Below are positions 61,784 through 64,000 of a stretch of 64,000 bases of DNA, in pieces. Position 1 is the first letter of the stretch, and each line of letters begins with the position of its first letter. Both the position numbers and the translations under genes were made by a program. The stretch spans positions 186,001-250,000 of the forward strand of contig CAWAYH010000004.1 of NCBI GenBank assembly GCA_963786195.1, read 5' to 3'. This stretch comes from CAWAYH01 sp963786195 (lineage in GTDB: Bacteria > Acidobacteriota > Vicinamibacteria > Vicinamibacterales > 2-12-FULL-66-21). The notes beneath the pieces were generated by a model. It had not been told where the DNA came from, did not search any database, and was given only the letters and a program-made list of their open reading frames with translations.

Positions 61784-64000
61784 TCCCTGGCATCACCGGC
61801 TCGCTGCTGTCAGCGGACGCGCTGGAACGCGTGCTCCCGGACGCGCTCAGCGGCGAGCTCGATGACGCCGGGCGTGAAAGTGTCCGGCGCAAGGTTCGAG
61901 CCTGGCATCTGCCGCTCCGGTCCGATCTGGGCCCGGCCACCGGGTCGCGCGCGCTGTTCGATCGTCTCGCCGTTCCGCTGCTTGCTCAGTTTGGTTACCG
62001 GGTCATGCCGGATGGCGCAACGCGCTCCGTCTTTCGCGCGCGGCTGGAAGCGCACGGCCGGCTCGTCGCCACGCTTCTCGTCACGGACTGGGGTCAGGAT
62101 CCATCCGCAGCGTGGCGGGACGCCGTCCATCAAGGGATCGGTCACGGCGTGCGCTGGTGCTTCTGCATCACCGGACCCGTGCTACGAGCCGTGGACAGCC
62201 TGCGGACTTACTCGCGTCAGTTCGTCGAGTTCGATCTGGAGACGTCGATCGACAACGAGCGAACGTTTGGAGTGTTCTGGGGTTTACTGCGCGGGGCGGC
62301 CATGGCGCGCACGCTGCCGGACGCGCGACCGCTCCTCGAGCGCGCAATCGAGTTGTCGGATCAGCACCGCGCCGCCGTACGCACGTCGCTCCAGCAGGGC
62401 GTCACCGAGGCACTGGGTCATCTGATCCGCGCCTTCGAAGCCACAACGTCCGGGCGGGGGCGCAGGGCTCACATCGCCACGAATGGCACGCCCCGCGCCG
62501 GGACGTTCGATGAGGCCCTGGTCGTCATCTACAGGGTGCTCTTTCTGCTGTTCGCCGAAGCCCGCGGCCTGGTGCCGCGCTGGCATCCCGTCTACCGCGA
62601 CGGCTACACGATCGAAGCTCTGCGCGGGCCGGTGGAGATGCAGCCGCGGCCCCGCGGGCTCTGGGAGACGCTGCAGGCGATCGCCCGGCTCGCGCACCGC
62701 GGCTGCCGGATCGGCGCGCTGCGGGTTCCGCCGTTCAACGGCCGCTGTTCTCGCCCGCCGATGCGCCGCTGGCCGACACCATGGCGCTCGACGATGCGGA
62801 CGTGCGGGAGGCGCTGCTGTCGCTGACGACCAGGCGCGCGCGCACGGGGCGCGAGCGCATCGCCTACGCCGACCTCGGTGTCGAGCAGCTCGGCGGCGTG
62901 TACGAGCGCGTGCTCGACTTCGAGCCATCTCGGTCGAGTCCGGTGGGGCCGAATCCCGTGAGGGCCCGTTCGTCCGAGTGAACGCCGGCGGACGACCGGC
63001 ACGTTCTACACGCCGCGTTCGCTGACCGAGTACCTGGTCCGGCGGACGCTGGCGCCGCTCGTGCAGGACGCGTCACCGGACGCGATTCTCGGCTTGCGCG
63101 TCCTGGATCCGGCGATGGGCAGCGGCGCGTTTCTCGTCGCGGCCTGCCGTTACCTCGCGACGGCCTACGAACAGGCCCTCGTGCGGACTGCCGGGGTCAC
63201 GCCTGGCGACATCACGCCTCGGAGCGCGCGGACTTCCGGCGCACGATCGCGCAGCGCTGTCTGTACGGCGTGGACATCAATCCGATGGCGGTGCAGCTCG
63301 CTCGACTGTCGTTGTGGCTTGCGACGCTCGCGGCCGATCGTCCGCTCACCTTTCTCGATCATCACCTGCGCACCGGCAACAGCCTCGTCGGCGCGTCGCC
63401 AACCGACCGTCATGCGGCAGCCTCCGGGCGCCCGGTCGCGCCGCCGCCCGTCAGCGCTGCCGCTGTTTGACGACGATGCTCGCGAGGAGGCGCTTCGACA
63501 GGCGGTCGGAATCAGATCGGCGCTCGCGACCGAGCCCGGAGACACGATCGAGCAGGTACGGGCGAAGGAACGCGCGCTGGCGGATCTCAGCCGGCAGGGC
63601 TCGGCGCTCAACGGCTGGAAGGACGTCTGCGATCTCTGGTGCGGCGACTGGTTCGCTGACCGAGACGGCCGGCGCGGACGTCCGATCCCGTTCAGCGCGC
63701 TGGCCGACGCCCGGTTTGGGCGCGGCTCCCTCCCCGACCACATCACCCGGCCGCTTCTCGAAACCGCGCTGGCGCAGCCGCGGACGCGCGCTTCTTCCAC
63801 TGGAAGCTCGAGTTCCCCGAGGTCTTCTACGACGTCGACGGGGCGCCGCTCGGCGCGCCGGGTTCGACGCCGTCATCGGCAACCCGCCATGGGAAATGCT
63901 GCGGGCGACCGCGGTGACGCCGCCACGAGGCATGCCGCGCGGGGCTGAAGCCGTGCGGTTGACGGAGTTCGCGCGAAGTCGGGCATCTATCCGCTGCAGG
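61780..64000 (+). CDS. N6-adenine DNA methylase, DrmMI-like, multiple frameshifts, 3' end outside window
   Basis: Large Eco57I/type-IIG-like methylase. N-terminal helical region of about 320 residues (MIPGITGSLLSADALERVLP; FLLFAEARGLVPRWHPVY), then GVEQLGGVYERVLDFEP, FYTPRSLTEYLV, SAM motif I DPAMGSGAFLVAAC, YGVDINPMAVQLARLSLW and catalytic motif IV NPPW (63881-63892). The pieces lie in different frames: shifts can be placed near 62743, 62922, 62993, 63217, 63440, 63785 and 63860, here mostly apparent one-base losses. The domain order is intact, so sequence error is more likely than decay, but a broken gene cannot be excluded. ATG 61780 overlaps the helicase stop. Confidence 0.8.

Noticed and set aside
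59245..64000. BREX or type I restriction-modification system
   Set aside because: No PglZ, BrxC-like ATPase or HsdS-like specificity gene is seen, and the helicase-then-methylase overlap fits class 1 DISARM better; the missing downstream part leaves this open.

Overview
GC-rich (roughly two-thirds G+C by eye), gene-dense bacterial chromosome segment with short intergenic gaps. The gene set (squalene genes hpnC-hpnD-hpnE, a complete Tad pilus locus, NtrC-type sigma-54 regulation, a putative defence pair) together with small GTCCGGCT/AGCCGGAC palindromes and TCCGTGTTG repeats suggests Acidobacteriota, most likely Vicinamibacteria. That placement is inference from memory of similar genomes, not a database result. 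No tRNA, rRNA, CRISPR array, insertion sequence or replication origin was seen.

Layout. 0-3.4 kb: truncated RND/MMPL exporter, lipoprotein-sorting protein and thioesterase (minus). 3.4-9.9 kb: a double ThyX-like protein, a secreted beta-rich protein, peptide deformylase, a Nudix hydrolase, a lipoprotein, a heavily frameshifted aldolase, thiI. 10-13.7 kb: hpnE-hpnD-hpnC plus a cobalamin adenosyltransferase (minus). 13.7-23.7 kb: mutY and mutT, ygfZ, an exported hydrolase, an orphan pntA alpha-1, FHA protein, MBL hydrolase, pseudo-receiver, serine/threonine dehydratase, a predicted pseudokinase, an SDR and a degenerate malate-dehydrogenase-like protein. 23.8-30.3 kb: ECF sigma factor and a 2-oxoacid dehydrogenase operon (lpd, E1 alpha, E1 beta, E2, lipB).

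30.5-37.3 kb is the most interesting region. A sigma-54 response regulator is followed by two tandem palindromes and a candidate -24/-12 promoter, a radical SAM/SPASM peptide maturase, two tiny genes (27 and 34 codons, each with a good ribosome binding site), a peptide-type solute-binding lipoprotein and an overlapping dCache sensor histidine kinase. I read this as a candidate self-sensing RiPP system: a modified peptide, a binding protein, and a two-component pair that controls the operon.

37.4-38.8 kb: HU-like protein, queF, Smr protein, repeat-rich spacer. 38.8-53.0 kb: a full Tad/Flp pilus locus read leftward (flp, flp, tadV, cpaB, cpaC, tadE, tadE, tadG, terminator, cpaE, cpaF, tadB, tadC, DUF192, AAA+ ATPase, isoprenylcysteine-methyltransferase-like protein), with two good sigma-54 promoter matches. 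53.3-55.9 kb: a small membrane protein and a protein carrying about 415 residues of Glu/Arg/Lys-rich repeats (predicted single alpha helix). 55.9-58.9 kb: two convergent paralogous multi-spanning membrane proteins. 59.2-64.0 kb: SNF2-type helicase overlapping an N6-adenine DNA methylase, the order expected at the start of a class 1 DISARM-like phage defence operon, cut by the window end.

Two window-wide properties matter to a reader. First, about ten genes have a -10 hexamer ending only 4-9 bases before the start codon, which predicts leaderless or near-leaderless mRNAs. Second, at least a dozen genes are broken by single-base indels, most of them +1, which looks more like consensus error in a draft or metagenome assembly than biology; joined reading frames are given in the entries.
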